In this document: positions 35,239 to 46,700 of the stretch, one piece after another
Layout: every line of letters starts with the position of its first letter
Numbering within the stretch: position 1 is the first letter of the stretch
From: Pipra filicauda
Taxonomy: Eukaryota; Chordata; Aves; Passeriformes; Pipridae
Assembly: GCF_003945595.2 (NCBI RefSeq)
Contig: NW_024104331.1
Span: 310,001 to 374,000 of the forward strand
Length of the DNA: 64,000 nt
Direction of reading: 5' to 3'
Notes under the pieces: model-generated
What the model was told of the DNA's origin: nothing
What the model saw: the letters and a program-made list of their open reading frames with translations, nothing else
Database searches by the model: none
Translations under genes and position numbers: made by a program

Positions 35239-38200
35239 TCACCGCAGGTGCAGGGTGAGAACAACGGTCACAATCACCCCCAGGAACAGGATAAAGGGCA
35301 GCCAGGTCTTCACAAACCCCCCTATGCTGCAAGAGGGAGACAGGGGGAAGGTTCAGACGTGGGAAACCAGCAGAGACAAAAGGACGGGGGGATAGCTGGA
35401 GCAATCAGAGGGAGACAGACGCCTTTCTGACTCTGTCATCCACTGCTGGCACTGCCACACATCCCCTCATGCTGGAGATACAGTGTAAAAACTGGGACTA
35501 AGTCAGGTCCACAACAAAAATATCACAAAAACAGGGCTGGAATCTCCTCCCAGCTTAAATTAAGTCAGAGACTGACACATTTAATACCTGCACAGACAGG
35601 AATGGTGACAGACCACAAAAAATGAAACCTCATTACCACAGACATCGCTGTTCTGAGTGCTGGTGGATTTAACCAAGACAGCAGGAGCTACACTGGTCCA
35701 AAAGCTGGTAAAGAAGCTTTTCCAGAACAGGGAAGAACCCACAGAAGTGGAGCTTTATGCAGGGCAGTCCCTGCAGAATCTCTTTTTCAGGCACAATGAG
35801 CTGGAATGGAGATTCAGTGCCCTTTCCTTAAGGAAAGCTCAGGCTTTCCCTCTCCACCCCAGTTGGAAGCTCCACAGCTGCTGGAAATCCAACTAGTTTT
35901 TATGTAAACAAGATTCAAGAGAGGGAAGAGAAACCAGTAATCCTTGGAGACAAGCCATCCTGTGACCTTATGTTCTGACCTAACCCAGCCAGAAGACAAC
36001 ACAGAGTGAGATTTGCTTTAGCTAGCATTTCCCAAATTCCAGGCGCTCCAAATTAGCAGCCAGAAAGAGTATTTTGGGAGCAGCATCTAGTGCAAACCAG
36101 CAAACACTCCTGAATCTAAGAACAGGCAGTGATGGTGCCACCCACCAGCAACACACCCACGGGTTGGGAGGGGGGGGAGATGTTTCTCCCTTTTCCACAG
36201 GACAAATGGATGCTTTAGAGGGCTCAGGAGAATGAAAGAGCTGAGTCCAGACTGTCCCTCGGCTCACCTGACGTATTTCCCATACAGGAGTGTGAAGAAG
36301 CAGAGTTTCACCATGTTCCAGGAGGTGCTGTTATCATACCTCATCAAGTTTAAGGCCAGGGCCACGTGGGAATGGCAGTTATCACAGCAAAGGTTGTGCT
36401 GGAATGGAAAAAAAAAAAGGGATTAGACATCCTGTTCCTGACCCAGACCTGGTGCACCCTCCAAACCGCTGGGGAGATATAAAATCACAGAATCCCAGAA
36501 TGGTTTGGGTTGGAAAGGACCTTAAAGATTATCCAGTTCCACCCCCTGTCATGGATAGGTACACCCTCCACCAGACCAGGCTGTTCCCAGCCCTGTCCAA
36601 CCTGGCCTGGAGCACCTCCAGGGACGGGGTATCCCCAGTATCTCTCCAAACTCCAGGGATACATCCCCCCCCCCGACTGGAGCCGTACCATGCGGTGCTT
36701 GTACTCCTCCGAGGCATCGTGCACGGCCGTGTCCCAGGCGTTGGGACCAGTGGCGTAGACTTTGTTGGGATCCAGCTTCCAGTACCTGGAAGGATGAGAA
36801 CAGATCCCACTGCATCACTCTGCTGCTGCACCTTCACCACTTCTTGCCCTTCTGAGATCACAGAACCTCCGGAGTTGGAAGGGACCCGCGAGGATCGTCG
36901 ACTCCGACTCCCGGCCCTGCACAGGCTTGAAGGACTTGGAGAAATCTGCTGCCTCTGGAATCCACAGAGCCCAGCTCTTCGAATAAGCAGAGGGCAGCAG
37001 AAATGGCTGCTCAGCACCCACAGCACCCCAGAGAGAGAAATCACAGACCTCAGGGGCACAGAACACCCTGAACTGCTTTCACGTCCCGTGGTACAGAACC
37101 TCCCGGCCATTCAGGACACAAACCTGACCTGACACATCCACAAACCCCAGGCACCTCTTCTCCTCCCCCCAGAATCATTAACAGGACGTCAGTGACGACA
37201 GTTCATTAGCACAGCCAGGCACTGTTTACTCAGAGCACTTGTTACCATCATCTTGAAACGCTTTAGCCTTTTTCTTTTTCTTTTTTTAAACAAAGGCTCC
37301 ACACAGCTCTGGTTATTAATGCCATGACGTTGCTGTCACGCTTCTAAGAAGATTTAATTTAACGTGGTTTCCTGAAAAGCAGAGCCACAGTGGCCATCAA
37401 TGTGAATTAGGGCAGCTGAACACCAGGAGAAGCAATATCACAGCTCCTCTGTCCCCATGAATTAAAGGACACCAGCAGGTCAGCTGGTCAGTTTAATAAA
37501 AACAAAGGGCACTTACTTCACTGGTTTCCCAAATGCCATGTTGTCTTCCTACAAAAAGAAAACAAGAGGAAAACCGTCTCAGGAGGATATAACCCCGTGC
37601 AAAATTCATGGCATGGATCGTGCTGGATCTCACAGCCCGGGATGGCTGAGAGATAAAACTGCCAGGCTGCCTCAGCAGTCCCCAGTCTCCAATCCTGGGT
37701 GTGCCTGGCTTAGATTCCGATTGTTTTCATACTCCTGATCTGAGCATGAGTGTATTTCTACTCCAGAAATATTCCCTACACGGGGAATACAGGGAATAAG
37801 TGCCTTGTTCCCCTCCTTTTTTTTTTTTTTTTAACTGTTAATATTTTATTAACTCAAAGTTGCAAATGTCCCAGTCTATTCAGAGTACTAATCATCCCAA
37901 ATTAAAACTCACTGGAGCTGCCCACGGAGCAGCGATCCATGACCTTTAAAGGCACTTAAAAGTTGTTATTTTGCACAACTTTGGAGCTGCAAGAGGCAGG
38001 GATGGCTCGAAAGTCACGGAGGAAGGAGAGGAGCAGAGGGAGCAGGGATTCTCCTTATGCACCCGGATCCAGGATCTACTTACGGAGACAAAGTACGGCC
38101 CCGCGAAGTCCCGGATCACTCCAGTGGATGTGCAGATCCCCATGTGGCCAATGATTGGGAAGAGCCACCTACCAAGGCAACAAGGGGTCCATCAGGTGGG

Positions 38201-40745
38201 ATATTTGTCCCTGATCACACCGAGGGCTGGGAACTGCTGCAGTGGGAATGGCTGGAGCGGGAATGGCTGGAGCGGGAATGGCCGCAGCCAACGGCACAAC
38301 GCAGGGTGGGCAGGCAGGGATAACCTGGGAGACACGGCTGGGAGGAGGAAAGGGGGGAGCCAAAGCCAGGGAAAGGCTGGTAAAGACCAGGAAAACAAGG
38401 GAAAAACGCACAGGGAATGCCCAGAACTCCGCTGGCAGCAGGTCTAGAGGAGAGCTCCAGACACACACCCCAGACGGAAGGGCGAGCCCCGGTCTCCCAG
38501 ACAAACCCATTTGTGGAGCCAAGGAAAAAGATTAGATCCTGGAGGAACTGCCTCGGGATAAACCGGACTTTCCACTCCACTGAAAATCAGGTCACCCTGC
38601 CCATCTTCCCACCGCCCTGCAGCTTTCCACAGCAACCTGGATTTAAGCTGTCTGGATAGAAAACAGAGTTCCTGGCTTTAGGAAGATCATTCCCTCCTCT
38701 AAACGATCCCATTGTTTCGAAGACCTTCTCCCTGACGGGTATTTACAGCCCCAGGGAGCAGCAGACCTTTATCCCAACCCCCTTTCCATCATTATCACTT
38801 AGAATTAAATACTCCAGGCCACATTCCAGCCTTCTCCCACATTCTCCAGTATCCTCAGGTTTGGTGATCTCCCTCTCACTCCTCTCTCCCTGAGGGACTG
38901 AGTGCAGGGACTAATATTCCAGAAGAGACCACAGCAACGGATTCACAAGCCATGGCTTCACCAGAGACCCTAAAAAACCCACCAGAGATCCCAAAATAAA
39001 GTGGGACCGAGGCCTTTGGAGGAAAGTCAAACCACACAAGCCAACAAGAGGGGCTGAGGATATAAATAGCACATAGTTTTTGGATAGCTGTGGATAACAG
39101 CTGTGGATAACAACCCTATGACATGGGGAAAGGCCTCTGGAAGTCCAAAGTGTGGCTGGATTCAACACTGTCACCTTCCCAGGTGACACTTCCTCTTTGT
39201 AACTCTCCTCTCAGCCAAATGCATGATTATCCTTTCCATGAAGAAATTTTCCCTCATATCCAACCTAAACTTGCCCTGGCACAACTTGAGGGTGTTTCCT
39301 CTCATCCTGTCCCTTATTCCCTGGGGGCAGAGCCCGACCTCCACCTGGCTCCACCCTCCTGTCAGGGAGTTGCAGAGGGAGCAGGGCCCCCCCAGAGCCT
39401 CCTTTTCTCCAGGCTGAGCCCCCCACAGCTTCTCCTTATCAGACTCGTGCTCCAGATGCCACAATCCACCAGGGAATGCTCCCACAAACACGAGTGCCCA
39501 GTGGCTCTGGCAGCAGGGCAACTCTCTTTGTGAGCCCCAGCAGGGGTTAAGGAGGTCAAAAAGCTTTGGAAAATCCTCCAGGAAAAGACTGGGGTGAGAA
39601 ATTCAAGGAATCAAAAAAGGAAAGAGATAAACGGGACAGCAAGAGGGAAGGTGCAGCTTTTCCTGGGCGAGGAGAGCTCCGGACCATTCCCGATCCTGGC
39701 ACACACCACACCACATCTTCTACCTGACTTCGAGCTCTGGCTCAGTAAACATCACCTGATGGGAACCGGAGGGGAAGAGGAAGGCAGGAAAACAAGCCTC
39801 GGTGTGCCCAGACAACCCCCACAGCCACATCCACAGCTTTTCACGTTCCCACGACCAGAGGAAAACTCAGAAGTTCTCCCTGGAGCCTGCTCACACTTGG
39901 CTGGAGAGCCTGGGAAGGCAAACCCAGCCCTAACTCATCAAAAGCAAAGCACCCGAGACTCTCCTCGGGGGCACGGGGTGGTCTCAGATCCCCGCGGGCA
40001 AACTTTTGCTCCAAAAAAAGCCTTCCCACGTTCCCCTGGATCCCGCTCCTGCAGGGACAAGCCCGCTCACCACAGAGCCTTCCCTACACACGCCCTGGCT
40101 GCGGGGAGGGGGAAAACAAGGAGCCCTTCCCAGGGACAGGGGCCCGAGGCTGCCGAGGACCCCGGGAGGGGCGAGGAGGGTCAGGAAAGGGCGAGGAAAA
40201 GCCCTGGGGGAGGCGAGGGGGGACCCGGGAAGGGACATGGGAGGGATCCGAGAGGGGGAGACCCAGGAGAGGTAAGGGGGGGTCCAGAAGGGCGAGGGGG
40301 TCCCGAGAGAAGCGGAGTGGGGAACCCGGGAAGGGCGAGAGGCCCCAGGAGAGACAAATGGGGGATCCTGGGAAAGCCGGGGGGGGGGACCGGGAAGGGG
40401 GAAGGAGGAGACGGGAAGGGCGACGGGGGACCCGGCAGGGGCGAGGGGGAACCAGGGAGAGATGAGGGGGGGGGTCCGAGAAGGGCGAATGGACACACGG
40501 GAGGGGCGAAGGGGGGGTCCGAGAAGGGCTCGGGGGGCTCAGGGAGGAGCGAGGCGGGGGGACCCCCGAGGGGCGCGGGATGGGCGAGGGGACCGCGGAG
40601 CCCCCCCCGCTCCGGGCCCCGGCGCTCACGTCAGGACGGGGATCGGGGTCCACACCACGCAGTGGGGGAAGCGGCCGCGCTCGGCATCCGGGGCGGCCCC
40701 GCCGCCGCCGCCGAACTGCTTCATGCCGGGCTCCGCCGCCGCCAT
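35239..40745 (-). CDS. TMEM222: Transmembrane protein 222
   Basis: Small membrane protein with a DUF778-type fold of obscure biochemical role. In humans, biallelic loss causes a neurodevelopmental disorder. Six exons keep frame: 40745-40630, 38168-38084, 37548-37517, 36785-36689, 36398-36268 and 35326-35239, giving 182 residues. Visible parts: Gly/Ala-rich start then RFPHCVVWTPIPVLTWLFP, the conserved GHMGICTSTGVIRDFAGPYF block, YWKLDP, a Cys/His cluster HNLCCDNCHSHVALALNLMR, and a C-terminal hydrophobic helix (TWLPFILFLGVIVTVVLTL) ending LHLR. Human is 208 aa; the difference is at the N-terminus. I chose the ATG at 40745 (gggcATGG). In-frame ATGs at 40766 and 40724 are alternatives, and the frame is open far upstream because the adjacent array has no stops. 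Exon 1 lies between two G-rich tandem arrays. Confidence 0.96.
36482..36640 (-). mobile_element. CR1 LINE 3'-end fragment
   Basis: 'aatcccagaatggtttgggt', 'tggaaaggaccttaaag' and 'cctggcctggagcacctcca' form an antisense CR1 tail in the TMEM222 intron between exons 4 and 5, ending just short of exon 4. Confidence 0.88.
36855..36935 (-). mobile_element. CR1 LINE 3'-end fragment (short)
   Basis: 'gatcacagaacctccggagt', 'tggaagggacccgcgagg' and 'ctcccggccctgcacagg' match the other common CR1 tail type in antisense. It is about 70 bp from TMEM222 exon 4, in intron 3. The right border is soft. Confidence 0.7.
39215..39485 (-). mobile_element. CR1 LINE fragment, internal part
   Basis: 'aagaaattttccctcatatc', 'aacctaaacttgccctgg' and 'ccttttctccaggctgagcc' are the CR1 block normally lying a few hundred bases inside the 3' end, in antisense, in TMEM222 intron 1. 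The terminal tail itself is not seen next to it, so the copy is truncated or diverged. Confidence 0.75.
40150..40600. repeat. G/A-rich tandem array in TMEM222 intron 1
   Basis: Degenerate units of about 25-35 bp with the theme 'gggaagggcgagggggaccc' and runs of G fill about 450 bp ending some 30 bp from the exon 1 donor. The + strand is purine-rich, so the TMEM222 pre-mRNA would carry a C/T-rich copy. G-quadruplex patterns are frequent. Confidence 0.8.
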
Positions 40746-40767
40746 GCCCGGGGCGCGCGCCCGCATC

Positions 40768-40781
40768 GCGTCACTTCCCGC
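40768..40781 (-). promoter_or_regulatory. TMEM222: ETS / CRE-half site at TMEM222 start region
   Basis: On the minus strand 'cgggaagtgacgcgatg' combines an ETS core (GGAAGTG) with a TGACG half-CRE, a common housekeeping core-promoter pair. It lies 23-36 nt ahead of the chosen ATG, so initiation is probably within the 40-60 bp between the start codon and the tandem array. Confidence 0.45.
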
Positions 40782-40802
40782 GGGCCGCGCGCGCTGCCGG
40801 GA

Positions 40803-41440
40803 AACCGCCGGGACAGCGGGATAACGACGGGATAACAGCGGGATAACGACGGGATAACAGCGGGATAACAACGGGATAGCGGGATAACAACGGGATAACG
40901 GGGGACACGGGATAGCGGGATAACGGGATAGCGGGGGACACGGGATAGCGGGATAACAACGGGATAACAACGGGATAACGGGGGGCACGGGATAACAACG
41001 GGATAACAACGGGATAACGGGGGACACGGGATAGCGGGATAACGGGGGACACGGGATAGCGGGATAACGGGGGACACGGGATAGCGGGATAAGGGGGGAC
41101 ACGGGATAACGGGATAACAGGGGACACGGGATAGCGGGATAACGAGGGACACGGGATAACGGGGGACACGGGATAGCGGGATAACGGGACACGGGATAAC
41201 GGGATAACAGGGGACACGGGATAGCGGGATAACGAGGGACACGGGAACGGGGGACATGGGATAGCGGGATAACAAGGGACACGGGATAGCGGGATAACGA
41301 GGGACACGGGAACGGGACACGGGATAGCGGGATAACAGGGGACACGGGAACGGGACACGGGATAGCAGGATAACGGGACACGGGATAGCAGGATAACGAA
41401 GGACACGGGATAGCGGGATAACGGGGGACACGGGAACGGG
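40803..41440. repeat. G-rich minisatellite (gggataac / gggatagc / ggggacac) upstream of TMEM222
   Basis: About 640 bp built from 'cgggataac', 'cgggatagc' and 'gggggacac' modules. The part nearest the gene has short units (gggataacgacgggataaca). Further out a ~25-bp composite 'acgggatagcgggataacgg' plus 'gggac' repeats some twenty times. Three or more runs of GGG separated by 4-5 bases recur throughout, the classic G-quadruplex pattern on the + strand. It begins about 57 bp upstream of the TMEM222 ATG. No stop codons occur in several frames, so large open frames arise on the minus strand. Confidence 0.95.
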
Positions 41441-41479
41441 AGAGACCCCAGACCCCAAACGTCGGCGACACTGACGTCG

Positions 41480-41740
41480 GGCTGGAACCCCCACTCCGGT
41501 CCTGGACCCCAGCCCCAGGACCGGACCCTAAACCCGGGTTTGGACCCCCGCTATGGGACCAACATCCCCAGCCCCGGTCGTGGACCCCCATCCTGGTCCT
41601 GGACACCCCCTCTTGTGGCCCAGCACCCCCAGCCCTGGTTCTGGACCCCTGTCCCAGTCCTGGACCCCAACCCCAGTCTGAACCCCAAATCCGGGCTGGG
41701 ACCCCCTTTCTGGGCCAGCACCCCCAGTCCCCTGCCAGAA
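41480..41740. repeat. degenerate 'ctggaccccagccccag' repeat
   Basis: Repeated 'tggaccccnnncccnggt' style units of about 20-30 bp follow directly on the gggataac array. They are C-rich on the + strand, the opposite strand bias. Copies are diverged; borders are approximate. Confidence 0.65.
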
Positions 41741-42016
41741 GGGAGCGAGGTTTGTGTCCCTGCCCTGGGACAGCCCCTCCCGGCAGGTCCCTTCACCCCT
41801 CACACCCACCTTGTGTGGATCCAGCGACCTCCTCCCTGTCACCCTTCCCAGGGCAGGATCTGGAAGAGCCCCCCCAGGTGAAACCCCCTCAGGGAAGCAC
41901 GGGAGCAGGAATGACCATCACACAGAGAGCCCCGGGAGAGGGGAGGAGGGGGAGGTACAGCCCAGGGAACAACAGCATTTACAGAGGGAGAATCGGGTTA
42001 GAAAAATAACAATTGC

Positions 42017-42071
42017 TTTATTAGGAAGTTTAATCCAAACTACACGAGGAAGCTGAAGAAATGCGTTTATT
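42017..42071 (-). terminator. two AATAAA signals, possible distal WDTC1 poly(A) sites
   Basis: TTTATT occurs at 42017-42022 and 42066-42071 on the + strand, that is AATAAA on the minus strand, about 7.2 kb beyond the WDTC1 stop. They may end a very long WDTC1 transcript or be chance AT-rich motifs. Nearer candidates exist. Confidence 0.25.
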
Positions 42072-42974
42072 CCGGATTTCCACCCACCACAGCACACTCA
42101 GAACACAGAGCGAGACCCATGGGAAGCACAGGATGGGGATGTTCTGCCCCAGGGGTGCAGGAGAGCGTCCAGCATCCAGCCCCTGCTCTCCTCTCCGCAC
42201 TTTCCTTGGAAGCTGGCTCATTTCCTCCTCACACGGAGACCCTGAGCCGTGTTTTCCTGTCGAGGGCATGGAGTGGCCAGAGCTCTCCAGGACATTTGTT
42301 GGTGTCACACTGCACCGTGCCAAGGGGTTTGGGAATAAAAATAAACAGTCTTTGCCCCTTCCTGCACGTGGTTGGGCTCCTCTCCAGGCAGCTCCAGCGC
42401 AGAGGCTTTGGGATTAACAAACCCTGTTCCCAACAGTCATCACAAACTTACAGCTCCCACTTTTTACTGACATTTCTCTCCTTCAACAAAGTCTTCTCCC
42501 TACTTTGTGTCCTGCTTTCCCTTACCTGACTTTTTCCAATCATTAAGCTGAGCCCAGCCTTTCACCTCCATCGATATTCTCTGTTCTGGGACAGAAGAGC
42601 ACTTACAAACCCACGAGTCTGAGATTAGTGAAGCTTCCAGGGGGAAAGCCCAGGAGATGGGAGACCTCTGCCCATGTCAGAGGGGACACCATTTGGTGTC
42701 CTCCCATTTCCAGGGGCCACTGTGGCAGCAGAAATTACTAAGGTCTCATGTTGAGGTGGCCTCCCCACCTCGAGCCACACCAGCTCCTCCTGGGCACTCA
42801 GTCTTCAACACAAGTACCTCAGTAATGCCCTAAACACTACATTTACACATTTCCTCGCCTCTACTGAGCCCTCAAGACTTCATCTAACATCCCACCTGAT
42901 TTCCTAGTCTAGACCATGGTTTAGGATAGCCTAAGAGGTAAATATTTCCAAGGCAGGTGTCAAGAGGATGATGC

Positions 42975-43242
42975 CAGACTCTGTTCAGAGGTGCCCAGCA
43001 ACAGGACAAGGAGCAATGGCCATAAACTAAAACATAAAAGTTCCACCTCAGCAGGAGGGTGGCAGAGCCCTGGAACAGCTGCCCAGGGAGGGTGTGGAGT
43101 CTCCTTCTCTGGACACATTCCAAACCTACCTGGACACATTCCTGTGTCACCTGCTCCAGGTGACCCTGCCTTGGCAGGGGGTTTGGACTGGGTGGTTTCC
43201 AGAAGTCCCTTCCAACCCTGACTATTCTGTGATCCTGTGGAA
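42975..43242 (+). mobile_element. CR1 LINE 3' part
   Basis: Sense CR1: 'ggacaaggagcaatggccat', 'agagccctggaacagctgcc', 'gaagtcccttccaaccctga' and terminal 'ctattctgtgatcctgtgg'. About 265 bp, 5'-truncated. Confidence 0.9.
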
Positions 43243-43489
43243 GCTGCTTTGAGGGCACTGGGATGGACACAGAGTTGTCCATCTGGTGCTCACACTGAGC
43301 TGCAGCGTGGGCACTGTCTCTGTGTGACCTGTCACTGTGCCAGGAGCTGATCAAGAGCCTCAGACTGTGCTCCTCGGGATCTGACAGTAAAGGAATTCAC
43401 AAAACAGTCTCCAAAAGAGAGAAAGCTGACGAAATCAGACACTCTTGAGAGCTAAGCCATGGCTGGTGCCTTGCTTTCTGACAGACACT

Positions 43490-43770
43490 TCCTATTTTAG
43501 GACAAGGAGCAGTGGGTACAAATTGAAAGAGGGGAAATTTAGGTTAGGTATCAGGAAGAAATTTTTAACTCTGAGGGTGGGGAGGCCCTGGCACAGGTTG
43601 CCCAGAGAAGCTGTGGCTGCCCCTGGATCCCTGGAAGCGTCCAAGGCCAGGTTGGACAAGGCTTGGAGCAACCTGGGCTGGTGGAAGGTGTCCCTGCCCA
43701 TGGCAGGGGAGTGGAACAAGATGGGCTTTAAGGTCTTTTTCAACCCTAAACAATTTATTATTCCATTTTG
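43490..43770 (+). mobile_element. CR1 LINE 3' part
   Basis: Sense CR1: 'gacaaggagcagtgggtaca', 'ttaggttaggtatcaggaag', 'ctggtggaaggtgtccctgc' and 'tgggctttaaggtctttttc'. A second copy in the same orientation 250 bp after the previous one, from a different CR1 subfamily judging by its tail. Confidence 0.92.
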
Positions 43771-46700
43771 GCACTTGGGATGGAAGATGCACACAGAGGT
43801 TGTGTTTCAGTGAACACTTTTTGTTCAACAAAGGAAAAAAAAAACCTCTGGCATTAGTTTGCTCCTGGCCACCATAAACATCAGAGATTGTGAAAAATCC
43901 ATGAATAGGGGCCAATGTTCACATCAGCTAATGTGGTCCTGGCATGTTTGTCGGATTAGGCAATGGATTTGCTCTTCCTGCTCGTGGCTCTGAGGGCTGC
44001 TAAGCAGCATATCACCAGGGACCAGCTCCTTGGCAAAGCCACGCAGCAGGGACATCACTGACAGCCTCAGCAGGACACGTCCCCACAGTGCCACCTCCCG
44101 CGCGGGCAAGGGGCTGTTCAGACAGCTTATTCCCTCTCAAACCAAGTGCAGGAAGACAAATCCAGCTGCTGAAGCTCGGGAAGAACACAGCTTTCCCCAG
44201 GCTGGATTAAAAAAAAATAAATAATAATAATTAAAACAAAACAAAAAAATCGATAGAGCACTGGTGTATTGCACATCTCTTTGTGTTTGTCAGGGAAGCA
44301 CAAGGGCTCTCCAGCTCCAGCACCGCACGGATGAGCTGGAGCTGACAGCAGGGTCTTCCTAGTGACAACTGGAAAGCTGCTGCTGTTGTGCTGCTATTGA
44401 TCTAAGCAGAATACAAAACACCTGAAGTCAGCAGGGAAAAATAGCTGCAGTTGGAACAGGAACTGCAGGGGGGGCAGGGGGGAGAGGACAGGGAGGGGAG
44501 AGCAGGTAAGAAGTTCTCCATGCATAAAATTAAAGGCCAGGGTTTTATTGCAGCTCTCTTGCCTGACTACAGCACTGGATCGATGTGCAGAGCAGGAATG
44601 GTGCCATCATTGTTTGTGCAAGCTCTCGTTGGAGGAGAAACAAAAGGTTTTGCCAGGGACTTGCCCCTGATGGCTCCTCTCTGCCGTTGTCAGTGAGGAA
44701 GCAGCTCTACCTCCCCTCAGCCAAAACATCCTCAGGACAAGGAGGACGTTTCCCTGCTCACTGCAGGTGCCAGGGTGTTGCTCGTACCCTGGTGATCCAG
44801 AGCCTTCCTGAGAGGAGAGGATGGACCAGTTTGTCCAAGCACACACCACCATGGGAGCAGCTGGAGCCCCTTCCCAGCCCGGCTCATGGCAGAGCCTGGA
44901 AGGAGCGGGCGCCCAGCCAGCTCCTGTTCAGCAGCGCTTCCTTGGGAACCTTCCCTGTTGTGACAGCTCGAACATTAGAGGGACTGCCAGAACCAAACCA
45001 CTCCAGGAGGAGATCCCCTCCCCCTCCTGACATTGACAGCCGAGGCAGCAGCAGGAGCCGACTGGAAATGTCACCGAGGCACCACGGGCTGATGGAGGAC
45101 ACGGAGCCCGGTGTCCTTCCCCCGCCCCGGAGGTGAGGCTGGGCTGGGTTGCTCTGCATTTTTGTTGTTCCCCTCCTCTGGTCTGTGCCTGCTGCAATCT
45201 CTGACAGGCTCTAATGGCTCAGCATGAACCAGAAACGTCACTCTGGGCTCTATTGATGATGGTGCTGCTCAGGAACAGACGCAGCTCAGCCACCCACCCC
45301 AACTGTGTGGCCCTGAGCCACCTCACCCCTCAGCTCTGACCTTCGGGTCTTTTCTCTTTCCTTGTCACTTGGAAGCTGCATTTCCTCCTGTCTCTCTCCC
45401 TCTCCAACTGACACAGCTGGTCCACAGGGCAACTTTCATGTTTAAAGGAAAAGCCACCAGTTTCTCAGGGACAAGTGGAAGCGCAGAGCCAAGTGCTGCT
45501 CACTATGATTTCTCAGCTATGAAATCCAGGACAAGACCAGCCCCAGAGAAGGTCCCTATCAGTCTCATCTCCTGCAGCAGCAAGGCCTGAAAAAATTCCA
45601 AGGACTGAACTCCCCCCTGCACCCACAGCAGGCAGATTCCCAACATCCTGCTCCCATTTTGCTCAGAGACAGGAGCCATCTTGAGCCCTTTGCACATTTG
45701 TTCCTGGCACTGCAACAGTTCCATCAGAGAAAAATGAATTTGTCAGTCAGGCTGTGACTGTTCCTCCCCCCACATCCCAGACTATATCACTCCTCTCCCT
45801 TCTCAACCCAATCCCCTCACCAAAATTACAAATAAAACTCATTTTCTGGGTCCTTCTACCCATTTCCACCCACGATTCAACCACTCAGCTTCCAACCACT
45901 CACTCCAAGAGCTGACCCAATTAGCTGATTGCCAATTCCAGCTATGGATGCTCATTGCTTTGTTAGAGCAGAGCTGCCTTTTCAAGCAATAATTTATATC
46001 AGACAGGATTTGAAATGAAGAGGCCTCAAAGGGCCTTCAGCTGAAAGGTGTCCAACGGGAATTTTTTAAAGAGTTCAAATGGATTCTCAAAACAGCAGAC
46101 TGGTTTTCCAACTCTTCCTTAAGGGCTGCAGCTTGGAGGGCAGGGAAGTATTTGGGAGGTTTTGCAGCAGGAGCCCAGAGGAGAAAGTGAGTTTGTGAGA
46201 TCCTTTGGCAAAGGATCATCTCTGGGTCTAAACGATGTCGGACCCTCAGTCCACTGACAGATGAGTTCCCAAACCTGGATAAACTAACTCAGCACTAACT
46301 CAGTGGCAACCACAGCTTATAAACCACATTTTGGGCTCCCCAGCCCCCTTTCCACTCGAGTTTTTGGAGTCTCTGTTCTCCACGAAGCACAGACAACACC
46401 CAGCCCCAACCAGGCCACCCTCCACCCACCCACAGAGGAGGAAGGTAGAACAAAGCCAGAACAATCCCCCAAACAAAATGACACCAAGAAAGGACTAGAA
46501 CAAAGAATTATTTAATCGCTTAACCCTTTCTCTTCCAGGGACCAGAGAAACAAGTTTTCTGCTCCTACTAATGAGGGCAGTAAGGCTCGTGTGTTACCTC
46601 TACAACTGCAGGGGCAAAGTTTACGAGATGATCATCTTTAGTACTCGAAAAAAGCGAGAAGCAATGGTCACTGCAACACTAAGAGAATCCTAGAGTCTCC

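Noticed and set aside
39594..40835. 413-codon Gly/Arg/Pro-rich open frame on the + strand across TMEM222 intron 1
   Set aside because: It overlaps the purine-rich tandem array and runs antisense through TMEM222 exon 1, so it is a repeat shadow.
41100..41345. Resemblance of 'gggataacaggg' in the array to the core of the I-SceI homing-endonuclease site
   Set aside because: Only a 12-base core matches, the flanks differ, and the motif is simply one variant of the tandem unit. No homing element is present.
40721..41494. Pro/Tyr/Arg repeat proteins of 200-330 residues on the minus strand of the gggataac array
   Set aside because: All three minus frames are open because of the repeat composition. 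Only the link to TMEM222 exon 1 is worth checking, and it is listed as a finding.
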